This document shows, in pieces, positions 1 to 9,581 of a stretch of 64,000 nucleotides of DNA. The first letter of the stretch is position 1, and each line of letters opens with the position of its first letter. Origin of the DNA: Mytilus trossulus. Lineage: Eukaryota > Mollusca > Bivalvia > Mytilida > Mytilidae. Position numbers and translations under genes: made by a program. Under the pieces are notes generated by a model that worked only from the letters and a program-made list of their open reading frames with translations, made no database searches and was not told the origin of the DNA. Location of the stretch: assembly GCF_036588685.1 (NCBI RefSeq), contig NC_086373.1, forward strand, positions 51,467,164 to 51,531,163. The letters run 5' to 3'.

Positions 1-540
1 GAATATCAATAATTTTTAAGAAGTGTAAAAAACAGAATATTTAAGAAATACATGTTCATTGCAATCATACCACACCTTCTTTTTCATATGTAACTACAGA
101 TTAAGCAATTATTGTCCATTGTTAAGATAATCTGATAAAACTGTCATTGACACGTAGATACGAAGTCCTTTATCGGATTAGTAGAAATATACATGTTTAA
201 CCAAAAGATAATTGTTAGGTAATATTTGAGCTAATAATCAACAATCAAAAGATGTAATTATAATTAAAGTCAGAAAGATGATAGTCCAAATAATTAACAT
301 GCTTTTCATCCAGTCAAAACTGCTCCATTTGTTTAGGCCATCCCCCGTTTTTAATCTTCTTTTACATTTCTGTTTGACGTTTTGTTTTAGATATTATAAC
401 AGGAATATTATATAAACGAAGTGTATACATTTTACAATCAATTTCTTTTGCATTATGCACAGCAGTCACTCATAAAAAATAATTGTATTTTAAGAATTAA
501 GAAGCAACCAAACCAATGATTGTAATAAGAAGTAGGTTGG
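1..540. other. Intergenic, AT-rich; repeat fragment at the left edge
   Basis: No coding signal is seen. Bases 60-95 contain the end of the abundant dispersed repeat described at 63560-64000 (GCAATCATACCACACCTTCT). The rest is unremarkable AT-rich sequence. Confidence 0.5.
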
Positions 541-668
541 AAACATAGTCTGTTTACTGATCTTTTCCCTCAGACATTCAACGGAAGGACAACATCTGTA
601 ATGTAACATGGTCTGCTTACTGATCTTTTCCCTTAGACTTTCAACAGAAAAACAACATACCTGTATGT
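541..668 (+). repeat. Tandem duplication, ~64 bp x 2
   Basis: The segment beginning AACATAGTCTGTTTACTGAT at 541 is repeated with a few substitutions from about 604 (AACATGGTCTGCTTACTGAT). A second, smaller duplication follows at 735-790, where GGCATTGCTGTCAATGCAAA is echoed as GGCATTGTTGTCGATGTAAA. Non-coding. Confidence 0.7.
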
Positions 669-779
669 GAGAGCTGATTCTAGGTCTTTACATGTTAGGG
701 GGCAGCTGTTAACAATGCCTAGGATGGTGCATGGCATTGCTGTCAATGCAAAGGCAAGCCGGGCATTGTTGTCGATGTA

Positions 780-1030
780 AAGGCAGGGCGGAAACGACTA
801 ACACCAATAATTTAAAAATTAAAACTTTAAATAAGATAAATAAAAAAAAAAACCACCAAAAAGTAGAAACAACAGTTAAAAAACCCCCAAATATTTTCAA
901 TTATTTCCCTCAGGCAATAGATAACAATAAATATTTAGAACTACATTTAGGAAAACTTTTAATTATCTTTATTTTAGTTTAACTTGTGTTAAAACATTTT
1001 ACATTAAATCTAAATAATTTTAAATCATGA
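780..1030 (+). repeat. Left flank of the LINE, homologous to 6985-7225
   Basis: This AT-rich block aligns by eye over its whole length (roughly 75-80 %) with 6985-7225; shared landmarks include TTTTAGTTTAACTTGT and AAATCATGAC. Together with 6090-6300, homologous to 7235-7450, it shows that the LINE lies inside a duplicated segment whose other copy lacks it. Confidence 0.75.
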
Positions 1031-1304
1031 CTTGCCTATAATTTCAAAATTCAAACTTTGAGCAGGATTTCTACTTATATATGCATAATGGTTTAATTTT
1101 CAAATTGTTATTTGGATGGAGAGTTGTCTCATTGGCACTCACACCACATCTTCCTATATCTAAAACAACATGGCGGAGTGAGTAGGTCGGTATGCAAGAG
1201 CTCCCGCAAAATTTCGACTGTATTGATTGAAAAACATGAATTTGAAACGAATTTTGTTTTCGAAAGTGATATATACTGAACATTTAATATGCATCTTGAT
1301 CTAA

Positions 1305-2426
1305 ATGGGGCAAAAGAGAACAAGGAGCACTGGTAGCCAAACAGGTTTTACACCTCCAAACAAAACAAAATCAAATATGGCGTCGCCCTTTCAACAACAA
1401 CAACAAAGTTTTTCTCAAGTACTGAACCAAGCTCATGACACTCTGCATACTAGCACACCTCATAATTTATCTAACAGAAGTGTGCCCATTCCACCACAAT
1501 ATCAACATAATCCTATGAACCAGACGTTTGAATGTACAAGTATACCAACAGACAGTCACATTACATATCCTGCATATCACAATCCACAACCTCCGTTTGC
1601 ATCCCAACCATTTTCTGTCTCAAGTGATAGTGTACGTACCCATATAACTATGGAAATGTTGTTCTCGTCAATAAATGTGATGAACCAAAGATTTGAAAGG
1701 TTTGATTTGGAATTTACTAACCGCTTCTCTCAACTTGACAAAAAATTAGATGACCGTTTCGGAGCAATAGATCAAAATTTAACAGGGATGAGGCAAGAGA
1801 TAGATGAAATTAAGGAGACACAGAAAATGCATGATGACATTTTAAAAACTGAAGAAAAACATCATCACGAAATTTCTGATAGAATGCGAGTGGTAGAAAA
1901 CTATACACAAGATATAGAAGTTGATTCAAACAATGTCAGGGAAGATTTCTTAAAACTTCAGAGTCACTCTATGAAGTACAACCTCATTTTTGGCGGAATT
2001 CAACAGACCCTTGATGATGATCACGAAGACACAGAAGCAGTGATTAAAAACTTTATAGAAAAAGAACTGGAAATCCCAAATGCAGATGCTATTCAATTTC
2101 AAAACGTGCACAGACTAAGAAAACGTCGTGATGGAAAACCTCGCAATATTATCGCTAGATTTACAAATTACCGTGACCACGAACGTGTACGTAAATCTGT
2201 GCCCAATAAACTTAAAACTAAACCACAATTCTCAGTGAACCAACAGTATCCAACCGAAATTAGCAATCGCCGTAAAGCGTTGATCCCTAAACTTAAAGAA
2301 CTCCAGCGCCGAGGTACAAAAGCTTCCTTAATTTACGACCAAATAATGGTAGACGGACAACCTTACAATCCATCCCGTGACGAGCCTCCTAACCCAATAC
2401 ACAACGGTAGAGGAAATTACAGTTAG
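1305..2426 (+). CDS. LINE ORF1 protein, L1-ORF1-like RNA-binding protein
   Basis: A 373-residue protein starting at ATG 1305. The N-terminal ~100 residues are rich in Gln, Asn, Ser and Pro and look disordered. Residues ~110-205 are charged with heptad character (RFSQLDKKLDDRFGAIDQNL), predicting a coiled coil. Residues ~210-300 (NLIFGGIQQ, VHRLRKRRDGKPRNIIARF) resemble the RRM-like core of L1 ORF1 proteins, followed by a basic C-terminal domain. In that family the protein trimerises and coats the element RNA as a nucleic-acid chaperone. It ends at TAG 2424-2426, and the same frame continues open into ORF2 (see the findings). Confidence 0.85.
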   Translation: MGQKRTRSTGSQTGFTPPNKTKSNMASPFQQQQQSFSQVLNQAHDTLHTSTPHNLSNRSVPIPPQYQHNPMNQTFECTSIPTDSHITYPAYHNPQPPFASQPFSVSSDSVRTHITMEMLFSSINVMNQRFERFDLEFTNRFSQLDKKLDDRFGAIDQNLTGMRQEIDEIKETQKMHDDILKTEEKHHHEISDRMRVVENYTQDIEVDSNNVREDFLKLQSHSMKYNLIFGGIQQTLDDDHEDTEAVIKNFIEKELEIPNADAIQFQNVHRLRKRRDGKPRNIIARFTNYRDHERVRKSVPNKLKTKPQFSVNQQYPTEISNRRKALIPKLKELQRRGTKASLIYDQIMVDGQPYNPSRDEPPNPIHNGRGNYS

Positions 2427-5400
2427 GACAACACATCAGACAATCATGGACCTTTAAATTGGACAGTTGACAACTTAAAATTTACCTATCTTAACGTTTG
2501 TGGTATTAATTCTAAATTGTTGAATCCAGATTTTGCTACATTAATAAAGAGTTATGACATTCTTATATTTACTGAAACTAAAACTGATGATTTAGATGAC
2601 TTGAAATTACCACACGATTATACTTTTTATGCAAAACATAGAAAAAAATGTAAAAAGAAATCAGGTGGTATTGTTGTTGTTTATAGAAAACACCTGTCGA
2701 AATTTTTAAATTTTATAAATTCTGAATCTGAATTTGTTCAGTGGGTAGAAATTTCAAAGAATATATCAAACCTGCGAGAAAACATTTTGCTAGGTTGTAT
2801 TTATATACCCCCCGAAAATACACGATATACTTCTGAAGAGTCGTTTTTGGAAATTGAAGATGAATTAATTAAATACTCAACTGATACAAAAAATATTGTA
2901 TTAATTGGTGATTTTAACGCCAGAACTTCTACTGTCTCAGATTACATTATTCCTGACGAAAACTTATTAGAAATTTTAGATGTCAATGATTTTTATGATA
3001 ATGATGATAATATTTTTTCATACCTTCATCTTATAGATAAAGATATCCCTCTTGAGAGGTGTAGTAAAGATCGTGGTAGAGTAAATAAATATGGTAATAT
3101 GTTAATAGAACTTTGTAAAAGAAGTGGTATTTATATTTGTAATGGCAGATTATTTGCTGATAAACATATTGGTTGTACAACTTGTAAAGATGCAAGTTTA
3201 GTAGATTATTTAATTATGTCTCCATGTATGTTTGATATAACATCAGATTTCGGTATTGTTGATTTTAATCCTATGTTTTCTGATGTTCACAATAGATTAA
3301 ATTTTTCATTTTCGTTTCCCTCGAGCAATTCATTAAACAATTCGCATAATCATACAATAAACAGTAATACTTACATCAGGTGGGACAGTACAAAAACAGA
3401 CGATTTCACTCAGGTGTTGACAAACGATACAGGTAGCTCATTACAACAGTTAAATGATATTTTGAGTAGTATTGAAATTGACACAGCCACCAGTGAAAGT
3501 GTTAACGGTCTAGTTAATGACCTAGGTCGTGTACTTTTAGACACGGCTGAGACTGTATTTGGTAAATCAAAAAAGAAACTACACAACCCCGACCATGAAA
3601 ACAAACCATGGTTCAATAAAGAATGTGGAATCAAACGAGATGCATTTCATAAAAGCAAGAGTACATACAATAAAGCAAAATCAGATGCAAACAAAACCGT
3701 ATTAAATCACACAGCTCGAGAATATAAAAAAATTCTACAAGTTAATTATCACAAATATAAAGACAAATGTTCAAATGAGCTGAGAACATTGTCAAAGCAT
3801 GACACAAAAGGATTTTGGAAAACACTAAAAAAAATGTCTTACACTAAAAAAGAATCTCCACCAATAGATATAAATACATTTTACGATTATTTTAAGGATT
3901 TAAACGCGGGTGAAGAAGAAGATATACATGCACCCGATCTTGACATTAATCAGATATCTAGTAACCCCATTTATGATGAAATATTGAATGGAAGTATTAC
4001 TGAACTGGAAGTCTTGGAAGCCATGAAAAATTTAAAAAATAACAAGGCACCTGGTTCTGATAAAATACTTAATGAATTTTTGAAAAATTCACCACCTGTT
4101 TTTATGTCACTGTATTGTAAATTATTTAATATTGTATTAGATACTGGAATTATTCCAGACTCTTGGACAAATGGCATTATTAAACCTGTGTTCAAAAATA
4201 AAGGCAATCCTACAGATCCTGATAATTTTAGAGCTATTACTCTTATCAGCTGTTTGGGAAAATTATTCACTTCTATTATTAATACTAGACTAAATTTTTT
4301 TGCGAATGAAATTGCGCTTATATCAGAAAATCAAGCTGGTTTTAGGAAAGGATATGCAACAACAGATAATATTTTTGTGTTACATGCACTTGTAGAATTA
4401 TATTTTTCTTTTGGAAAAAAACTTTTTTGTACATTTATTGACTTTAGAAAAGCTTTTGACACTGTTTTAAGAACTGGATTATGGCAAAAACTACACCTTA
4501 GTGAAATCAAGGGGAAATGTTTCAAAGTTATCTTTAATATGTATCAAGGTATTAAATCTTGTGTTCAATATAATGGTGAACAATCAGAATTTTTTCCATG
4601 TCTGATTGGTGTTAGGCAAGGGGAAAACTTGTCTCCTTTTTTATTTTCTATTTTCTTGAACGATTTGGAACAATATTTTAGAAATTTAGATGGTATTCCT
4701 TTAGAACTTTTAAAGGAAAAATTTGAAAACGAACTTCATATATTTTTTGAATTGTTCGTAATTCTGTATGCTGATGATACAGTAATCTTTTCAGAAACTA
4801 AAGAAGGCTTGCAACATTCCTTGGATATTTTCCAGTTGTACTGTGAAAATTGGAAACTGAAGGTGAATGTTAAGAAAACCAAAGTTATGGTATTTAGCAA
4901 GAGGAAAACTAAACAAAATCTGAAATTTACACTGCAGAATGATTTACTTGAAATTGTTGATACATATTCGTATTTGGGTGTCATTTTCAAATATAATGGT
5001 ACATTTTTTGATACCAAGAAGAAACTTGTAGATCAAGCCCAAAAGGCACTGTTTTATATTTACAAAATTATACGGAATGAATCTTTACCAATTGATCTAC
5101 AATTTAAACTCTTTGATTCTATGATAGAACCTATCTTACTGTATGGTTCTGAAGTTTGGGGCTTTGAAAACCTGAAAATTATCGAAAAAACTCACTTGAA
5201 ATTCTGCAAAAGGGCGCTGAAAGTTAGAAACACTACGCCTAATTTTATGGTGTACGGAGAATTGGGTAGATTTCCTCTTGAAATAAAGGTGAAAATTAGA
5301 ATGATTATATATTGGTGTAAAATTGTAAATAATGAATCAAAACTATGCAGTTTATTGTATAGACTGATGCTTGGTTTAAGGCCTAAATCTAAATACAACT

Positions 5401-5933
5401 TTAAATGGGTAAATTGTATAGAAGCAATATTAAACGATACTGGCATTGGATATATTTTTGCCAATCAAACAGGCTACTGTGATAAAATGTACTTAAAACA
5501 GATACTTTGTGATCAATTTGTACAACAGTGGTTTAGTAATATTGAAAATTCATCACGAGGTCAATTCTACTCAATATTTAAAAAAGATTTTACTTTAGAA
5601 ACATATCTGCTAAAACTTCCCGAATATTGCAGGCTTTGGATCACACACTTTAGGTGTTCAAATCTGCGTCTGCCTATAGAAACAGGCAGATGGCAAAATA
5701 TCCCGAGGCATGATAGAATATGTACTTTGTGTAAGAGTAATATTGGTGATGAATTTCATTTGCTATTTAAGTGTACTTATCAAAATATTGTTGTATTAAG
5801 GGAAAAGTTTCTGCCAAGCTATTACACAGTGAACCCTAATTATAAAAAAATGGAAGGTCTTCTTTCAATATGTAATGTACAACTGTATAAACGTCTTTCT
5901 GTATTTATCAAAAACATTGCAAATATGTTCTGA
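2427..5933 (+). CDS. LINE ORF2: AP-type endonuclease and reverse transcriptase
   Basis: The frame is open from just after the ORF1 stop to TGA 5931-5933 (1168 codons). The N-terminus shows an exonuclease-endonuclease-phosphatase fold: FTETKTDD near 2568, LIGDFNAR near 2901, SLVDYLIMS near 3198 and a SDVHNRL box near 3279. The reverse transcriptase has FRKAFDTV near 4444 and the catalytic YADD at 4767-4778. A C-terminal Cys/His motif (CTLCKSN...H...C) starts at 5721. Known role: nicking target DNA and reverse-transcribing the element RNA onto it. There is no AUG near the start: the first in-frame Met is ~195 codons past 2517, after most of the endonuclease, so translation must depend on ORF1. 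No interruption is seen, so it may be active. Confidence 0.9.
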   Translation, partial: DNTSDNHGPLNWTVDNLKFTYLNVCGINSKLLNPDFATLIKSYDILIFTETKTDDLDDLKLPHDYTFYAKHRKKCKKKSGGIVVVYRKHLSKFLNFINSESEFVQWVEISKNISNLRENILLGCIYIPPENTRYTSEESFLEIEDELIKYSTDTKNIVLIGDFNARTSTVSDYIIPDENLLEILDVNDFYDNDDNIFSYLHLIDKDIPLERCSKDRGRVNKYGNMLIELCKRSGIYICNGRLFADKHIGCTTCKDASLVDYLIMSPCMFDITSDFGIVDFNPMFSDVHNRLNFSFSFPSSNSLNNSHNHTINSNTYIRWDSTKTDDFTQVLTNDTGSSLQQLNDILSSIEIDTATSESVNGLVNDLGRVLLDTAETVFGKSKKKLHNPDHENKPWFNKECGIKRDAFHKSKSTYNKAKSDANKTVLNHTAREYKKILQVNYHKYKDKCSNELRTLSKHDTKGFWKTLKKMSYTKKESPPIDINTFYDYFKDLNAGEEEDIHAPDLDINQISSNPIYDEILNGSITELEVLEAMKNLKNNKAPGSDKILNEFLKNSPPVFMSLYCKLFNIVLDTGIIPDSWTNGIIKPVFKNKGNPTDPDNFRAITLISCLGKLFTSIINTRLNFFANEIALISENQAGFRKGYATTDNIFVLHALVELYFSFGKKLFCTFIDFRKAFDTVLRTGLWQKLHLSEIKGKCFKVIFNMYQGIKSCVQYNGEQSEFFPCLIGVRQGENLSPFLFSIFLNDLEQYFRNLDGIPLELLKEKFENELHIFFELFVILYADDTVIFSETKEGLQHSLDIFQLYCENWKLKVNVKKTKVMVFSKRKTKQNLKFTLQNDLLEIVDTYSYLGVIFKYNGTFFDTKKKLVDQAQKALFYIYKIIRNESLPIDLQFKLFDSMIEPILLYGSEVWGFENLKIIEKTHLKFCKRALKVRNTTPNFMVYGELGRFPLEIKVKIRMIIYWCKIVNNESKLCSLLYRLMLGLRPKSKYNFKWVNCIEAILNDTGIGYIFANQTGYCDKMYLKQILCDQFVQQWFSNIENSSRGQFYSIFKKDFTLETYLLKLPEYCRLWITHFRCSNLRLPIETGRWQNIPRHDRICTLCKSNIGDEFHLLFKCTYQNIVVLREKFLPSYYTVNPNYKKMEGLLSICNVQLYKRLSVFIKNIANMF

Positions 5934-6090
5934 AAATGTTAAAAAACACATGTTGTATGTTATTGTTATATCTTTATACTATGTCATTGATACCACATAA
6001 TTACTTCGTCATGTTTATATAATGCTATTATGTATGACCTCATGTTACACATGTATCTGTGTCTGAGTGTTCAAATAAAATCTTGAATCT

Positions 6091-6300
6091 ATTCATTTAT
6101 TTAATAGTATGCACACATCACTTTCTTTGCCAAATTACCAAATACGGTTATTGTCCGAAATAAGCCGGTCAAAATGTTGTATAAGTGACCTCTCTATTAT
6201 TAATGTTTGTTGATATTTGCACACGGATTTTCACTCGAACATCACAACAAAAATATTTAATAGAGAGGTCACTTTGACATTTGTGACAATAAATAATATC
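6091..6300 (+). repeat. Right flank of the LINE, with inverted repeat and metal-response-like core
   Basis: Homologous to 7235-7450. AAGTGACCTCTCTATTA near 6183 recurs inverted near 6259-6275, giving a ~17-bp stem around ~60 bp. Inside lies TGCACAC at 6218-6224, the metal-response-element core TGCRCNC, followed by TTTTCACTCGAACATCAC, which resembles the MT-10 promoter at 9455-9480. Confidence 0.55.
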
Positions 6301-6686
6301 TATGTTCTTCTTCGCTATACTCATACGAACATAATGATTGTCTTAATTATACGTAAATAAAACAAAAAGCAATGTGGGACGAGAAATTGTACTGATCAGT
6401 TTAATATGATAAATTGTGACAACCCTCACGGTTCTGACATGTAAATCATGGTCTCCGGATCTCCGAATATTGGTAGGAAATCTACAAATTATGAAATTGT
6501 TCAAAGAGATAACTCTGTCAAATAAATAAAATATCATGAATGCAAAATATACGTGTCGATCTGATCGGTGAAGAGAAAAGGCGCGAAATCTAGATATATA
6601 TTCGTGTATATGTGTGTGAAAACCGAATTACCGAGTCTAAGCGTATGAATTAAAATTACCGGATAACTGTTTGTATTCAGTACATA

Positions 6687-6828
6687 GGCGGATCCAGGAG
6701 GGCGCCTAGGGGGCCGGCCCCCCTTTCGATGGAAAAATTTTGTTGATTATATTGGGAATCATTGAAGCATGACTGGAGCGCCCTGGTCAGTCAGCGGGCC
6801 CCTCCTTGTGAAAAGTTCTGGATCCGCC
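6687..6828. mobile_element. Short inverted-repeat element (MITE), GGATCC family
   Basis: Terminal inverted repeats GGCGGATCCAG (6687-6697) and CTGGATCCGCC (6818-6828) bound ~142 bp with G-runs inside the left end and C-runs inside the right. Members with the same ends recur at 19698, 31010, 31244, 38330 and 59757, and fragments at 8740, 21708 and 24160. No coding capacity. Confidence 0.75.
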
Positions 6829-6984
6829 ACTTGCACGGTATACATACATAAACAAAATCATTACCTTTCTTATTAACATAAAATTTAAATAATAATCTAA
6901 GAAATAATTCGTGGGGGCTTGAATATATCGTGATTTTACCATGCACGGGTTGTCCCTTTATGACACATATTTTACCCTGAGCGA

Positions 6985-7450
6985 TAATGACACTTATAAT
7001 TTAAAAATTCAAACTTAAATTTAATACTGAAATAAATAAAAACAAAAAGAATACAAAAAGTAGCACAGTAAATCAAATATGTTTTATTATTATTTCCTTA
7101 TACATAGATAACAATTATAAATATTTTGATAAAATTTCATTTACCAAAACTTTTAATTATCCTTATTTTAGTTTAACTTGTTTAAAAATATTTTACATTA
7201 TATCTTAATAATTTAAAATCATGACAATTTATATGCATTAATTTATTTGATAGTAAGAACACATCACTTGGTCAAATTACCAAATATGGTTATTGTCCGA
7301 AATATTGTCAAAATGTTGTATATATAAGTGACCTCTCTTATAAATATTTGTTGATTTTGCACACGGATTTTCACACGAACATACCAACAAAAATATTTAT
7401 GACATCAGGTCACTTCGACAGTGGCGACAATAAATTAAATGACCGGATAA
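6985..7450 (+). repeat. LINE-free paralogous copy of 780-1030 plus 6090-6300
   Basis: Homology to 780-1030 ends at AAATCATGAC (~7225) and homology to 6093-6300 starts within ~20 bp, so this is a natural empty site for the LINE. It also keeps TGCACAC (7358-7364) followed by TTTTCACACGAACATACC, very like the MT-10 promoter. Confidence 0.75.
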
Positions 7451-7617
7451 CTGTTTGCATTAACCCACGGTATACATGATACATGAATGATAAACATTTG
7501 ACCTTAACACGTAAACAATCCTTTCAAAACGATATGTTGGTACAAGCCTAGGTAATCATATAATAGTCCAATGGCTATTATTATCTATCATGGTACACGC
7601 GTCAATAAAATAGGTAA

Positions 7618-7767
7618 ACGGAAAAAAAGTCACAGGAAAAAAAAATCACGGAAAGAAAAAGTCACAATATCCCTAGGAAAAAAAGTCACAGGAAAAAAAG
7701 GTCACGGAAAAAAAGTCACAGGAAAAAAGTCACAAGAAAAAAAGTCACAGAAAAAAAGTCACAAAAT
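7618..7767 (+). repeat. Minisatellite, GGAAAAAAAGTCACA-type units
   Basis: About nine imperfect 13-17 bp units of A-run plus GTCACA/GTCACG. The 70-codon ORF across it is a Lys-rich translation of the repeat and is not proposed as a gene. Confidence 0.85.
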
Positions 7768-7789
7768 ATTTAAGAAAAAATAATTATCA

Positions 7790-8734
7790 GAAGTCACTAT
7801 GTACATGTATGCAATAATTAAACATTTAACTGCATGGTGTTTTTTTAATGCATAGAAAAAACTGAGTCATAATATACTTGTACCAGATTACTTATCATAA
7901 TGGTAAATTTTTAATTTTTAAAAATGATAAAGGAAATATATATAAATTAATAAAAGCGCATGTTCTTTTTTTCAAAATGCACTTTTGAACAAACAGGGAA
8001 AGCTGATTGTTTCCTTTTATATAATATTGAGCATACCTTGTATTTCATTGTCCTTCCTATGAAGACAGGAAGTGAAAGCTTCACAAAAGGGGGAATGCGC
8101 CACAAGAAGCCACACGTCAATATCAACAGTCCCAAATTAAATACTAAAGCTATAATTATTAATGGCAATAAGTTATTTGTTTAGCACTAAATTGAAGGAT
8201 ACTTCTCTTCAAAATCAAAATTACTTCTAACTTGAATTCAAATTGAATGAAAGTGTTGCTGTTGAACTCACGTTTCTTTCACAAGAGATATAAAACAAAA
8301 ACAATTACAACAAATCCACTAGAAACTCCACAAAAACATAAAAAAACCAAAACCATTAACTTTCTTTTTAACAAAAAAAATAATAAATGTAACGTCATCT
8401 AGTAAATAAATACATGAAGCATTTCAGAATTTATATCGAATTTCATTATCTGACACAATATAATACCTTCCATAGTATTTTCATGATAAACAGATGGAGG
8501 GATGCTTTTGTTTATATTTCGTTCGACGAAATCAACCGTGTCGTAACACGTGTCCCCTTGATGTTTCAATTTCAACAAACCTATTCAACTAAATTGTACA
8601 AATTGCAATGTAAAGCCGAGTTTCGCATTTCTTTACCTATATCCGTACCGTTATTCAAACAAGTAAAACCACTTTTATTGTCCATCATTAATTTTTCAAT
8701 TCACGGCATAGCTACATGTACTTGGGGACATTGA
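7790..8734. other. No supported gene
   Basis: AT-rich. A 106-codon ORF (8414-8734) has no recognisable domain, signal peptide or repeat support; it could be chance or a weak exon. Confidence 0.4.
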
Positions 8735-8960
8735 GGCCGGGCCATTTCTTTTTCAGTCCTCCCCCTTTTTCAAAATATTTCTTTTATAATTTGAATACTT
8801 TTTTTGCGTTTGTGTGTGTGTGATATTTTAACAAATATACTAGAAATAACGTGTTACTGTATACTATATAAAAAAAAAATGTATGTTCAACTATATGTCC
8901 CCATTCAAATGCATTGGTCGTCCATAAAAAGGGGGAGTTCTAACCCGCGGAACCCTCCAA
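8735..8960. repeat. Degraded GGATCC-family MITE
   Basis: Carries the internal signature CATTCAAATGCATTGGTCGT and flanking C-rich and G-rich runs shared with the copies at 19698 and 31244. The termini are eroded. Confidence 0.5.
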
Positions 8961-8993
8961 TGTTTCACTTACACAATTAATATGCCCTGACCG

Positions 8994-9267
8994 AGCAACC
9001 ATTTGATTTTCGAAAGGGGGGGGCTATGTTTTTTTTTCTGTACAAACGTTTTTTTCGCCTTCGGCGAAGAACAATCTATTTTTTTCACGATACGTCGAAA
9101 ACATTTTTTTTCGATCAATTTTAGCATTACATATAGTGGCAGCTGAGGATGAAACTAACTTTTTTTTTCTCAGGGTCAAAAACAAATTATTTTTTCCCCT
9201 AAAACTGGAAACAAACTTTTTTTCCAAAAAAAAACATAGCCCCCTCCCAGAAAAGCAAATGGTTGCT
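8994..9267. mobile_element. MITE, AGCAACCATTTG family
   Basis: Inverted termini: AGCAACCATTTGATTTTC with GGGGGGGGCTATG from 8994, and CATAGCCCCCTCCC with GCAAATGGTTGCT ending at 9267. Relatives lie at 35806-36060, 51162-51453 and 51845-52105; the 51162 copy shows a TAA target duplication. Confidence 0.75.
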
Positions 9268-9331
9268 GCCTAAACCAAGAGATGACAACACCAGTAGGGA
9301 TGATGATGTTATGACGAAAATCATCATGTCG

Positions 9332-9510
9332 GAGCGCAAATTTGCACACGATCAGATTTGTTCACACGATCGCATTTTCAGGGAGATGCTATGACGCAAC
9401 AAATTATGGCGAACCTCATATTTGCACACGATCGGATTTTCACACGATCGAATTTTCACACGAACATATCAACAAACACATGTTTTGCACACGGATCACA
9501 TCATATATAT
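9332..9510 (+). promoter_or_regulatory. MT-10 promoter: metal-response cores and TATA-like box
   Basis: TGCACAC cores (TGCRCNC, the MTF-1 site) occur at 9343-9349, 9423-9429 and 9486-9492, with an inverted core GAGCGCA at 9332-9338. CACACGA is iterated at 9345, 9363, 9425, 9441 and 9457, mostly as CACACGATCG. A TATATAT stretch at 9504-9510 is 72 bp before the start codon, a sensible TATA position. Metal induction through MTF-1 is inferred from the motif and the gene family. Confidence 0.72.
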
Positions 9511-9581
9511 CAGAAAGCGCCAATTAATATTATTTAAACTTATTAGAATACTACGACTACTGAGACCACTACGAATTAAAA

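Larger units (their letters stand above)
1031..6090 (+). mobile_element. Non-LTR retrotransposon (LINE), apparently full length
   Basis: The element has a 5' leader (~1031-1304), an L1-ORF1-like ORF1, a long ORF2 with endonuclease and reverse transcriptase, and a 3' UTR with a poly(A) signal AATAAA at 6074-6079 followed by TCTTGAATCT. Both ORFs are uninterrupted, which suggests recent insertion. Boundaries come from the LINE-free paralog at 6985-7450: shared sequence stops after AAATCATGAC (1030) and resumes near ATTTATTTAATAG (6093). A clean target duplication could not be fixed because 1031-1086 is missing from the empty copy. Clade is uncertain: ORF1 is L1-like in layout, while the Cys/His motif at the ORF2 C-terminus occurs in several invertebrate clades. 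Confidence 0.88.

Noticed and set aside
7571-7783. Lys-rich 70-residue protein
   Set aside because: Translation of the GTCACA/poly-A minisatellite.
8414-8734. 106-residue ORF
   Set aside because: No domain, signal peptide, coding bias or splice evidence; expected by chance in 64 kb.
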